From positions 65,362-109,550 of the forward strand of contig JBNGIO010005967.1 in the NCBI GenBank assembly GCA_049999805.1: 44,189 nucleotides of DNA, in the 5' to 3' direction. Position numbers and translations under genes: made by a program. Position 1 is the first letter of the stretch. Each line of letters begins with the position of its first letter. Source of the stretch: Folioceros fuciformis. Taxonomy: Eukaryota; Anthocerotophyta; Anthocerotopsida; Anthocerotales. Positions 1 to 9,193 of this stretch are shown one piece after another. Under the pieces are notes generated by a model. That model was not told the DNA's origin, ran no database searches, and worked only from the letters and a program-made list of their open reading frames with translations.

Positions 1-1
1 G

Positions 2-2593
2 CTTCATGACCACATTAGAGAAAGGGGATACGAAGGTGATATGTTTGCACATGCCATGCAGGCATGTGCGGGTGTGGGCACCCCTGCATTGGAGACGAGG
101 AAAGAGATTCATGCTCAAATTAGAGCACGGGGACATGAAGGTGATGCCTTCGTAGCCAATAGTTTGGTAAACATGTATGCCAAGTGTGGAAGCTTGGAGA
201 ATGCTCATAGGGTCTTTGACGGACTTCATCACAAGGATGTGGTGACATGGACTGTTCTCATTTCAGGATATTCCCAGCAAGGCTTAGGGGAGGAAGCTCT
301 TCACCTTTACAGTCTTATGCAAGAAGAAGGAAAGGCTGTACCCACCCCTGTGACGTTTGTGTGCGTCTTGCAGGCATGTGCAACTGTGGGCACCGCTGCC
401 TTGAAGAAGGGAAAGCAGCTTCATGCAGAAATTACGAAACAAGGGTATCAAAGTGGTGTGGTCGTCGCCAACAGTTTGATAAACATGTATGTAAAGTGTG
501 GCAGTTTCGAGGATGCTCTGGGCGTGTTTGATGGACTTTCCGTCAAGGATGTGGTGACGTGGAGTTCCATGATAGCGGGATACAGCCAGCAAAGCAAGGT
601 GCAGGAAGCCCTTGATCTTTACATCGCTATGCAAGAGGAAGGTTTGGTTACACCCAATACCGTGATATTTGTATGCCTCCTGCAGGCATGTGCAGGTGGG
701 GGACCTACTGGTTTGGAGATTGGCAAACAGCTTCATGCGCAGATTAGAGAACAAGGACATGAAACTGATGGGCGTGTAGCCAACAGTTTGGTCAACATGT
801 ATGCAAAGTGTGGTAGCCTCAAGGATGCTCAGAGAGTGTTTGATGCACTTGATCAGAAAGATGTGGTCACGTGGACTGCTCTCATCGCAGGACATTCGCA
901 ACAGGGCATGGGCAAGGAAGCCCTTTTTCTTTACAGTGCCATGGAAAACGATGGCATGGCTGTACCTGATTCTGTGACCTTTGTGTGCCTGCTGCAGGCA
1001 TGTGCAAGTATGGGCTCCCAGGCGTTGGAGAAGGGGAGACAGCTGCATGAGCGAATTAGGCAACAAGAGCTTCAAAGCGATCTGGTTGTATCCAACAGTT
1101 TAATACACATGTATGCAAAGTGCGGCGGTTTGGAAGATGCCCAGATAATATTTGATGGAGCTGTGCACAAGGATCTGTTGACGTGGAATGCTATGATTGG
1201 AGGGTATTCCCAGGTGGGTATGGCCCAAGAAGCTTTTCAAATATACAGAAAAATGCAAGAAGAAGGCAGCAACATGCCCAATTCCGTGACCTTTGTGTGC
1301 CTGCTGCAGGCATGTGCAAATGTGGGGGCCCTAGCTTTGGAGATGGGCAAGCATCTTCATTTGCAAATCAGAGAACGAGGATATCAAGCTGACTTGCTCG
1401 TAGTCAACAGTTTAGTAAGCATGTATGCAAAGTGTGGCAGTGTGAAGGATGCTCAGAGAGTGTTTGACGGACTTGGTCAGAAAGATGTGGTGACGTGGAC
1501 CGCCATGGTAGGTGCGTATGCCCGACTGGGCATGGGCCGGGAAGCCCTTCGTGTTTACCGTGCAATGCAAGAGGAAGGCATCGTTGGACCTGATTCTGTG
1601 ACATTTGCATGCGTCCTACAGGCTTGTGCAAGTTTAGGCGGCCGTTTCAGCCCAGAGGATGCTCAAAATGCGTTCCGTAGACTTGGTCAGCAAGATGTCG
1701 TGGCTGGGAATGCCATGATACCAGGATCTTCTGGACACAATGCCCTTCGTCTTTACTTTGGAATGGTAGAGGACTACATGGCTTCAACCAACTCCATGAC
1801 ATTCGTGTGCCTGCTGCAGGCATGTGCAAATGAAGCGGCTTTGCATCTGGGAAGGCAGGTACATGCACGAATTGAAGAAGAAGGACTTCAAGCGGACGTC
1901 TTTGTGGCCAGCAGTTTGATACACATGTATGGGAAGTCTGGGAGCATAGTCGAAGCAGAGAAGGTATTCGAGGCATTGCCCGAACGGAACGTGGTCACCT
2001 GGAATGCACTAATTGCGGGATACAGCTGCCAAGGGGACAGTAGAAAGGTTTTCGACTTGATTCTCAGAATGAGAGAGCATGGCATACAGCCGGATGGCAT
2101 CACGTCTCTTGGTGTACTAATGGTATGCAGCCACTCAGGTCTGGTGAACAAGGGGCGAGAGTACTTCGAGAGTATGAGCAACCTTTACGGGATCACCCCC
2201 ACAATTGAGCACTATACATGCATGGTGGATCTCCTGGGTCGTGCAGGCCAACTGGATGAGGCTCTGGCTCTAGTTTCGAGAATGCCTATACCACCCGATG
2301 CTGCCGTTTGGTACACACTCTTGTGCGCTTGTCAAAAATGGGGCAACGTGAAGGTGGGACGCCAGGCTTTTGACCAAGCAGTCAAGTTGGAGAAGAAAGA
2401 CGCGACAGCGTATGTGATGATGTCAAATATATACACGGGTGCCAAGATGTGGGAGCAGGCCCAGGAGATTCATGCGTTGAGATTGAAAATGAGGGCCTGG
2501 AAACAGCCAGGTCAGAGCTGGTGGACAGACAATGACGGCCTGATTCATACTTTTGTGGTCGGGGATAGCAAACGTCCAAACTCTGAAATATAA
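2..2593 (+). CDS. PLS-class PPR protein, E-type C-terminus (5' partial)
   Basis: This is a probable organelle RNA-binding PPR protein. The frame is open from base 2, so the true start lies upstream and the ATG at 41 is internal. The protein is built of repeating P-L-S triplets of about 104 residues. The landmark KDVVTWTxLI recurs near 237, 546, 858, 1170 and 1485, then in weaker form near 1694 and 1988. Each is followed by VTFVCLLQACA and a G(K/R)xLHAxI helix. The end carries E1/E2 motifs (EHYTCMVDLLGRAGQ, then IHTFVVGD) and stops there, so there is no DYW deaminase domain. Known family role: site-specific RNA editing or processing in chloroplasts or mitochondria. An E-type protein lacking DYW would need a deaminase partner, which is inference. 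Two repeat units look collapsed, near 38-60 and near 1636-1660. The target is unknown. No intron is seen. Confidence 0.9.
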   Translation, partial: LHDHIRERGYEGDMFAHAMQACAGVGTPALETRKEIHAQIRARGHEGDAFVANSLVNMYAKCGSLENAHRVFDGLHHKDVVTWTVLISGYSQQGLGEEALHLYSLMQEEGKAVPTPVTFVCVLQACATVGTAALKKGKQLHAEITKQGYQSGVVVANSLINMYVKCGSFEDALGVFDGLSVKDVVTWSSMIAGYSQQSKVQEALDLYIAMQEEGLVTPNTVIFVCLLQACAGGGPTGLEIGKQLHAQIREQGHETDGRVANSLVNMYAKCGSLKDAQRVFDALDQKDVVTWTALIAGHSQQGMGKEALFLYSAMENDGMAVPDSVTFVCLLQACASMGSQALEKGRQLHERIRQQELQSDLVVSNSLIHMYAKCGGLEDAQIIFDGAVHKDLLTWNAMIGGYSQVGMAQEAFQIYRKMQEEGSNMPNSVTFVCLLQACANVGALALEMGKHLHLQIRERGYQADLLVVNSLVSMYAKCGSVKDAQRVFDGLGQKDVVTWTAMVGAYARLGMGREALRVYRAMQEEGIVGPDSVTFACVLQACASLGGRFSPEDAQNAFRRLGQQDVVAGNAMIPGSSGHNALRLYFGMVEDYMASTNSMTFVCLLQACANEAALHLGRQVHARIEEEGLQADVFVASSLIHMYGKSGSIVEAEKVFEALPERNVVTWNALIAGYSCQGDSRKVFDLILRMREHGIQPDGITSLGVLMVCSHSGLVNKGREYFESMSNLYGITPTIEHYTCMVDLLGRAGQLDEALALVSRMPIPPDAAVWYTLLCACQKWGNVKVGRQAFDQAVKLEKKDATAYVMMSNIYTGAKMWEQAQEIHALRLKMRAWKQPGQSWWTDNDGLIHTFVVGDSKRPNSEI

Positions 2594-3105
2594 GACCGTA
2601 TGAGTGAGACCAAGATCATTGGTGTATCACAGCTAAAAGCTAGCTGGGTAAGACGCCTTCAGCAGCACAGCAGATCCCTGTTCCCCGGAAAGTGGCTGAG
2701 GTGCTTCATCCAAAACCTCGAAGGCTACTTCCGTCAAGTACAGCCAGGGTAAAAGGCAAATCTTAACTCCAGAAACCTGTGCTCTAGTAAGCAGGGCTGG
2801 GTTTCTGCCCTGCTTATTAGAGCACAGGTTTGCTGGTACTGCGGACTTGCTGAGCAGGACAAAACGCTTGTGACAAATGATCCTACATGGAGCCCATTCT
2901 AAACGGGATCACAGGACGTCTGTACTGCCGATAAGTACCAGACGTCATTCACGGAAGGGCATGGGCTACATGCAGTTGAAAGGCTTTCTTCACGCATGCA
3001 AACACTTCCGTGCGGAAAGCCAAAACCATCCAGCACCGCATCCCTGTTGCACCAACAAGCATTGCAACCATCGGGACTACGATTGGGATTGCGTACCATT
3101 CCTAC
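2594..3105. other. PPR 3' flank, no gene seen
   Basis: This stretch holds the 3' untranslated side of the PPR gene. The only structure I see is a long hairpin at 2773-2831, listed separately. Small open frames here have no recognisable domain. Confidence 0.5.
2773..2831. repeat. 25-bp inverted repeat with 9-nt loop
   Basis: Arm 2773-2797 pairs with arm 2807-2831 around a 9-base loop. There is one mismatch, which is a G-U pair if transcribed from the + strand. Outer bases CCAG (2769-2772) and CTGG (2833-2836) extend the stem past a single bulged base. It lies about 180 bases after the PPR stop. It could be a small foldback element, a young miRNA-like precursor or an RNA 3'-end structure. Confidence 0.8.
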
Positions 3106-3106
3106 A

Positions 3107-3250
3107 ATATGTGGGGTCTACCACCAATATCAAGCTCATTTTCTTTGAATTGTTTTTATTTTTTATTTACAAAACTTTAAAATATATAATAATTGGCTTA
3201 TAAGGATAGTTTGTAAGAACTACAAGAATATGTGGTAGACCCCGCATGTC
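3107..3250. mobile_element. MITE-like element with about 16-bp terminal inverted repeats
   Basis: Bases 3109-3124 and 3232-3247 are inverted copies with one mismatch. They enclose about 105 bases of AT-rich sequence without coding potential. This is the form of a miniature inverted-repeat transposable element. A target duplication is not clear, so the exact ends are uncertain. Confidence 0.5.
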
Positions 3251-3269
3251 GTACCACAAGAAGAGATAC

Positions 3270-3615
3270 GTCCACGGATAGGAGTGGGAAGTTTTGCATA
3301 ACAAATAGCAAGACTAAGCTTACACCATAAGAAAGGCTATGGATCTAGTTGGGAAGCTTTGTGTGAGTAGAAGCAAGAATTAGTTTAAAGCTTATGAAGG
3401 GCCATGGTTGAGTTGGGAAGCTTTGTGTGAGTGGTAACAAGGATTAGCTTAAAGCTTGAGAAAGGTCTCGATGTGGATAGGAAGTTTTGTATGAGTGATA
3501 ACAAGACTTAGCTGAAAGCTTCAAAAAGGCCATGTTGGGATGTGTTGTGTGAGTGGAACAAGACATAGCTTAAGAAAGGCCCTGTTAGGTCAGGTTGTAT
3601 GAGTGGTAGCTCACA
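3270..3615. repeat. Degenerate tandem array, 70-85-bp units
   Basis: About four diverged copies share the words TTGGGAAG, TTTGTGTGAGTGG, AACAAG, TTAGCTTAAAGCTT and AAAGGCC. Copies of the same unit reappear at about 5365-5520 in the same orientation and once inverted at 3633-3737, so the array belongs to the arms of the element at 3633-5543. Confidence 0.65.
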
Positions 3616-3632
3616 CAATTATCCACATCGAG

Positions 3633-5543
3633 ATTGAGATTTGTTATTGTAATAGAAATTGTCTAAAGCATATTTTTCTTAAGCTTTAAGCAAAGTCTAG
3701 CTACCACTCACACAAAACAAAGACTTCCCAACAAGATTTGATATTTGGATATGGTCTAGTTATTTGGAGGAGAGGGGTATGAGTGTCCCAACTAAGCTTT
3801 CCTACATGGATGATGTGTTAGGCTTACCCTTGCAAGGCTTCCATCAACTACAGGCCTCAAAGTATATCTCGTGGGTCTCTTGCTCTCATATCTTTTGTAA
3901 GGCTAGCTAGCAAGGATTGTCACTAGTTTGGCACTTGTGGAATAGGGCGAAGCACTACTATAAGGAGGTGAACACAAATAGGGAGGAGTTTGCATTGCCA
4001 AACTGCCAGTGTAGAACCATCGTCAGTTGGTAGCAGAAAGGCATGGATGAAGGAGCTAGGTAGGTGCTACTCACATAGATAGAGGTGAAAGTTGATGAGT
4101 GGGGTGCATATGCGATATATGGCTAGGAGGGAGAGCCAGGGGCAAAGGAAGATCGATAGATGGCTAGGAGGGAGAGCTAGAGGCAAAGGAAGATCCTGCT
4201 CTCCCTGAACTCAATCGAGCAATGTATGTTCGAGCAATGTCTGTTGCCCACTAGGATGGACAATAGACAACTCAATTCTTTAGAGTCATCTCACCTTGTG
4301 GCCTATTGGAAGGCCACAATTGAGAGAATGGGATGGCCGCCTAGGGTGAATTGAGGCCAATCATGGTCACGTGAGTGCAGGAAGAGCACCTCATGGGGCT
4401 TCATCCCATACCCCGCCCCTTTGAGCCAGTGCTTAATTCAATTGGCTGAGAATTGGGAGCTCACCATGCGACCAGAACTTTTTAGGTGGCCTAAACAACC
4501 AAGTAGCCAACAAACCTTCTCTTGGTCCTTCTTCAACTATCACACAATAGACATCTACTAATGGTTGGTTTGGTTGTAGTGGAATGTCCATCGCCAACCA
4601 ATGGTTCCTAAGTTGAGACTTTCTATGTGCTAGCAACGAGCTACAGTCCACCTGTTGTGGTCGGCCGTGGGTATCGCTCCAAAGGTCAAGCTTTTTATTT
4701 TGGGGTTTTTTCAAGCTTGTTTGGAATGGCAGATAGGTGAGATGGATTGGGGAGTGGTCGAGGCCGGGGAGAAATTTTGTAGGATGTGCATGGTTAATAC
4801 ACCCAACAAAAGTTTGCATCTCTTCTTTTTGGTGTGAATTTGCACAAGCAGTCTAGGGAGGTAGGTGCAAGTGGCTACATTGCCTCTTCCTTGAGAGCAA
4901 TGTAGTGATTACAAACAGACTTCTCTCTTTGTTCTTGATGATGCTTCAGGTAAACCGTAAACCTCTTTCAATGGTGGGGCCTATTGTGGAGTTCTTGTCT
5001 CTCCGGCCTATGTCTCAACTAGACAGTGGTGGTCTATAAAAGGAAAGAAACAATGATGGTTAAATCTTTGTTGAGGCGAATTTGGGAGCACCTTTTGATA
5101 GCGGCAGAAGAAGCAAGGCAGCCACCCCACACAAATTCAAGAGCAAGGGCTGGAGGGAAGTTGGCCTCCTCACTCCAAGGAGCGAGGTGGTGTGAAACCA
5201 CCTGTGCCCATGGAGAGGGTAAAGTATTTCAATTAGCACCTTTGGCAACCTTGGGGCCTAGGCTTGCTTCATTTTTAAGTTTACACTCATTTCCACTCTT
5301 GAGATTTTTTTGTTTCCTTTATAGAAGGCTAATTTAAAGCTGGGGGCTTAATTTAAAGCTTATGACAGGCCATAGATCTCATTGGCAAGTTTTATGTAAG
5401 TAGTAGCAAGACTTAGCTTAAAGCTTAAGTAAGAAAGTCCAAAGATCTTGTTGGGAAGTTTCGTGTGAGTGGTAGCTAGACTTTGCTTAAAGCTTAAGAA
5501 AAATATGCTTCAGACAATTTCTATTAAAACAACAAATCTCAAT
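3633..5543. mobile_element. Foldback-like element with about 100-bp inverted arms
   Basis: Left arm 3633-3737 is a near copy of the reverse complement of 5445-5543. Shared words include ATTGAGATTTGTT, AGAAATTGTCT, TTCTTAAGCTTTAAGCAAAG and CCCAACAAGAT. The interior of 1.7 kb holds a 41-bp-period duplication (4119-4154 and 4160-4195) and an unrecognised 128-residue open frame on the - strand (4433-4819). No transposase motif is seen. A non-autonomous DNA transposon fits best. The transposon class is inference. Confidence 0.6.
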
Positions 5544-5630
5544 ATCAATTAGGTCTAGCTTTCAGCATAAATTTGGGCCTAAGCTAGCTCTAGAGAGGAT
5601 TCATTGCGTTGAGAGCTTTAAGTGCTTCTG

Positions 5631-5712
5631 AGGTGGACCACCTTTTGAGGAAGATGAAATCTTCCTCAAAAAAGATATTTCTCCACTTCACCTTCAAGAG
5701 GTGAAGTGGAGA
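5631..5712. repeat. Cluster of three perfect hairpins
   Basis: Three perfect palindromes follow one another in 82 bases. They are 5631-5643 (6-bp stem, 1-nt loop), 5643-5671 (13-bp stem, 3-nt loop) and 5680-5712 (14-bp stem, 5-nt loop). The AGGTGAAGTGGAGA arm of the third is repeated once more near 5867-5880. Confidence 0.8.
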
Positions 5713-5951
5713 AAGCTACGCTCCTAGCTCAGGCACAGATGGGAGTTGTACTCTCTAGTACTTTTGTTGACTCTTTGTGAATAAAGAGTTGGGCAAGGTT
5801 GCTGGATGCAAAGTCTTTGTGAATAAAAAGCAGCAAAAAGGGTGCTTTTGAGGTGGAGGTGAAGTGGAGATAGTGGTATGATGCTAGTGGTGAAGCTCAA
5901 TTGCTTCTAACTACTTGTCTACTACATTTTGCTCATTGGGGGTGTTACTTT

Positions 5952-5963
5952 TGGTATCAAAGC
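5952..5963 (+). other. Probable LTR-element primer-binding site (tRNA-iMet type)
   Basis: TGGTATCAAAGC differs at one base from TGGTATCAGAGC, the initiator-Met-tRNA primer site usual in plant LTR retrotransposons. It suggests an LTR ending just upstream, somewhere in about 5.6-5.95 kb. The 2.5 kb that follows has no gag or pol motif, only tandem arrays. The element would therefore be a non-autonomous LARD/TRIM-like one or a relic. LTR limits were not resolved. Confidence 0.5.
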
Positions 5964-6319
5964 TCAAGGTTGAAGTATCTCTAGCTAGAACACTAGCTTG
6001 AGATGAGAGATCTTGTTGAGCCAAATAGAGCATAGAGAGATAGACTTATATAAGAGAAGGCTTTTCTTGTGGACACTATAGTAGAAGAGCCTCAGTTAGA
6101 TCCATAAATTCTTGGGAATGGTAGAGAAAGCAACCTATGAGCCGAAGACCAACACCATCATGATTTTTCAAAGAATACCTTCAAAAGATCTTGAAGAGAT
6201 AAGACTATAAAGAGCAAGAGTCCAATGGAGGGAGGAAGCACGTGGAAGTCAAGAAGGATAATCACTCAAATGAGTTGCATTCGTGGAGTAGGGAATTGGA
6301 AGTCCAAAGTGGAAGTTGA

Positions 6320-6510
6320 GAGGTAAGCCCCTTGTAAGTTTGAGAGTGATGGAGGGCATTTCAAAGCTAAGAGTTAAGCCCCTTGTAAGTTTGACAGTGA
6401 TCAAGAAGGTCCATGGCAAGTTTGAGTGTGATGGAGAAGGTCCCTTATAAGTTTGAGGGTGATCAAGAAGGCAGATGGCAAGTTTGAGGGTGATGGAGAA
6501 GCCCTCATGT
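6320..6510. repeat. Degenerate 31-33-bp tandem array
   Basis: About five units carry AAGTTTGAGxGTGAT followed alternately by GGAGAAG or CAAGAAGG. The alternation gives a higher-order period of about 63 bases. No coding potential is seen. Confidence 0.6.
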
Positions 6511-6566
6511 AATATAAAGGATTATGCCATAGCATGTGTTGTTTGTTGGCAAGATAAGGTGAACTG

Positions 6567-6815
6567 GCTAAAGCAATAGGTTTGAGGTGAAACAAGCTAA
6601 AGCAAGAGATTTGAGGTGAAACAGGCTAAAGCAAGANNNNNNNNNNNNNNNNNNNNNNNNNNNNNNNNNNNNNNNNNNNNNNNNNNNNNNNNNNNNNNNN
6701 NNNNNNNNNNNNNNNNNNNNNNNNNNNNNNNNNNNNAGCTAAAGCAAGAGATTTGAGGTGAAACAGGCTAAAGCAAGAGGTTTGAGGTGAAACAAGTTGA
6801 AGCAAGAGGTTTGTT
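6567..6815. repeat. 29-bp tandem array interrupted by a 100-N gap
   Basis: Units of 29 bases (GCTAAAGCAAGAG followed by TTTGAGGTGAAACA) recur on both sides of the gap at 6637-6736. The 42 bases before the gap (6595-6636) are identical to the 42 bases after it (6737-6778). True copy number cannot be known from this window. Confidence 0.85.
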
Positions 6816-6922
6816 GCTATTACATAGCAGCCCCAACCTATCCTAAGTGGACCATAGAAAAATATATAATATTCACATATTATGCGGGTCTTGTTATGAC
6901 TCTGACCCCTACATAGTGATCG

Positions 6923-7069
6923 TATAGGTACAACATAACAATGATGGTTACAAGAAACTCATAAAGAGGTTGATAGGTACAACATAGCAATGATGGTTAC
7001 AAGAAACTCATAAGGAGGTTGATAGGTACAACATAGCAATGATGGTTACAAGAAACTCATAAGGAGGTT
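6923..7069. repeat. 49-bp tandem repeat, three copies
   Basis: Copies begin near 6923, 6972 and 7021, with a short partial fourth copy at 7070. The last two full copies are almost identical, which suggests recent duplication. No open frame runs through it. Confidence 0.85.
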
Positions 7070-7268
7070 GATAAAGTTGAAGGAGGTTTTAGGCCACATA
7101 AACCTCTAAGGGGGTTCATGATGGGTTGTGATTTTATCACATTTAATCACGACAAAGAAGTAAGTGAAAAAGACTATAGGAGTCCTTCCATCAAAGTAAT
7201 TTTTCAATGAGATATATCGTAAGGACAAGCCATGAAATGAAAAGAAGCTTATAGTTCAACCTGAATTC

Positions 7269-7452
7269 AAGCTACTAGGAAAAGGGAGAGCAACCTATTG
7301 TAGAGGACATNNNNNNNNNNNNNNNNNNNNNNNNNNNNNNNNNNNNNNNNNNNNNNNNNNNNNNNNNNNNNNNNNNNNNNNNNNNNNNNNNNNNNNNNNN
7401 NNNNNNNNNNAAGCTACTAGGAAAAGGGAGAGCAACCTATTGTAGAGGACAT
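7269..7452. repeat. 42-bp direct repeat flanking the second 100-N gap
   Basis: Bases 7269-7310 and 7411-7452 are identical and directly abut the N run at 7311-7410. This looks like an unmerged contig overlap rather than biology. Confidence 0.85.
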
Positions 7453-8416
7453 TGCGATGATAGACATTACTTGCTAACAATGAGGCTAAGATAGACATGG
7501 TACTCAGTTGGCTGATCTTTGGCCAAGGGATCATCCCCTCAGCTAGGTGATAGCCACAAGCAGATAGTTGATTCGTCTCGTTACTAGAGGATTAGGTTGC
7601 TTGGATTGATGAGTGACTAACCTAGGGTTAACTATCTATAGTTAGATGAACTCAGATGAGGATAAGGTTGAGTAGCCAGAGGGGATCGGGCTACTTAATC
7701 CCATTCCCAAGAATAAGACTAGCTTGCTTACCCCTCTAGCCTTTGTGATTTGGGTATCTTAGGAACATGTGCATAGAGCTCCAATTGAAAGAGCTAAGCT
7801 TCTTAACTTACACAGCGATGGGGAGTTCTCTCTCATCGCCGTGTTGACTTGCTTGAACATAAAAAGAGCAGGCGCAAGGGTATGCCTTAGGCTGAGAGTC
7901 GTCCTTTGAGAAGACACGGGCTACTCGGAGGACTAGGGCCATATGCGATTTGGGATTTTAGTTTTCAAATACACTGAAGGTTCGGTCACTAAGGATTGTA
8001 GAGGGACCCCAAAAAGATACTAGAAAACCCAGGGGATTCCCTTCTTGTTCGCTTTTGGTCTGTCAAAGAGCGTAGTAGTGTATAAAGTTCGAAGGCAGTG
8101 GGTCGGCGAAGACACATCAATTAGAGGAGGTGGAGGAGTTCAATTTTGTGTTACCTTCCTGGGTGTCCCCTACCACAACTTCTTGCTTCCGTGTTGTGGT
8201 TGTTCCATCGATCAGGTACCGTCATTGGCTTCAGTTCATGCAGTACTCGATGCAGGCAAACTCGTAAAACACACATGATAATGGTTTGTGCCGATTCTAG
8301 ACCCCGTGGACATGTTAGGCAAGGCAAGGTGAGGCCAGGCCAGTCCAAGAGCGTAGCGATCGGGGAAGCCAGCCCCGAAACGGGCGAGTATTAACAGACG
8401 TACTAACGCTAGGAAT
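7453..8416. other. Intergenic region, no gene recognised
   Basis: Only short open frames are present and none has a recognisable domain. The sequence becomes GC-richer from about 8280, close to the next gene. Just before that gene, TACTAAC at 8401-8407 and CCGCAG at 8421-8426 could be the branch point and acceptor of an intron in its 5' region. Confidence 0.4.
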
Positions 8417-9193
8417 ATGACCGCAGGTCAAGGTGTAGCGCTACCAACGGGGATGGCAGGGGGGCGGAGACTGGGAAGAAGTAATCTGGCGAGTTCCATG
8501 GTGTCACTAAACCGGGCGACCACGAGCGAAAGTGGAAGTGAGAGCGATCCCGATTGGCAACAAGACGAGGAAGTTTTCTATGGCGGCGTGAGTGGGGCAA
8601 GAGGGAAGAAGAGGGGGAGATCGACGATGAGGGGCGTGCCTCGGAGGGCCGTACGCAGGCAAAAGATTGAGGCCATGGTGGAGGGCTCCTGGTGGGATTG
8701 CAAGCTGCTGAGGCAAGTAGGACCTCAGACTTACAGGCTACGCTTTAGGACGTTCAGGGAGACGGAGGACGAGGACGTGAACGTGGAGTATTTACGGCCC
8801 AGGTCCAAGATGCTTTCCAGCACTGGATGCAGGCACCACGCCAGCAAGATCAGGCCCGGAGACGAGTGCATGGTGTTCGTGGCCCACCCGACGGTGGACC
8901 ACCTCCGACACGGCGCTGCCGCCTGGTTCGACGCAATTCTGCGGCGCGTGGAGAAGCCCGACCTCCGGTACGGGGATGGCAGGTGCCGCTGCAAATTCGA
9001 AGTCAATTTGCTGGAATTGGATGTGATTTACAAGGAGGGCTGCGCCAGGACCGCCACCTTCTCGCCCAGCGCGTCCAGAAGGGTCTTGAATCCTCACGTC
9101 ACCGTGGATATCGACAATCTCTGCGTTCTTTCGCCTGAGCCGCTGTGCTTGGAGTTGGCTGAGACTGTGTTCAAGTCTTCTTCCTCCTCCTGA
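8417..9193 (+). CDS. Stand-alone SAWADEE-like (CLASSY N-terminal-type) protein
   Basis: The protein of 258 residues has one exon. Residues 1-83 are disordered: an acidic patch near 38-52 (SESGSESDPDW), then a basic, likely nuclear-targeting stretch near 62-83. Residues 84-242 form one domain that starts EGSWWDCKLL, continues YLRPRSK...KIRPGDECMVF and AWFDAILRRVEK, then GRCRCKFEV (Cys190, Cys192), and ends VDIDNLCVL. This order matches the N-terminal domain of CLSY1-4 and, less closely, the SAWADEE histone reader of SHH1. Both act upstream of Pol IV in RdDM. Here the domain stands alone: a Ser-rich tail and TGA follow at once, and no SNF2 domain lies downstream. I took the first in-frame ATG. 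The frame is open upstream to 8357, and the start could instead be a splice acceptor at 8426 or Met13. Binding to methylated histone is inference. Confidence 0.75.
   Translation: MTAGQGVALPTGMAGGRRLGRSNLASSMVSLNRATTSESGSESDPDWQQDEEVFYGGVSGARGKKRGRSTMRGVPRRAVRRQKIEAMVEGSWWDCKLLRQVGPQTYRLRFRTFRETEDEDVNVEYLRPRSKMLSSTGCRHHASKIRPGDECMVFVAHPTVDHLRHGAAAWFDAILRRVEKPDLRYGDGRCRCKFEVNLLELDVIYKEGCARTATFSPSASRRVLNPHVTVDIDNLCVLSPEPLCLELAETVFKSSSSS

Noticed and set aside
284-1075. 263-codon - strand open frame
   Set aside because: It mirrors the repetitive PPR coding strand and repeats with its period.
4433-4819. 128-codon - strand open frame inside the foldback-like element
   Set aside because: No transposase or other motif could be recognised; not called as a gene.
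8401-8426. TACTAAC...CCGCAG as a certain intron end before the SAWADEE-like gene
   Set aside because: There is a branch-point-like and an acceptor-like word but no polypyrimidine tract and no upstream exon I can identify, so the ATG start was kept.
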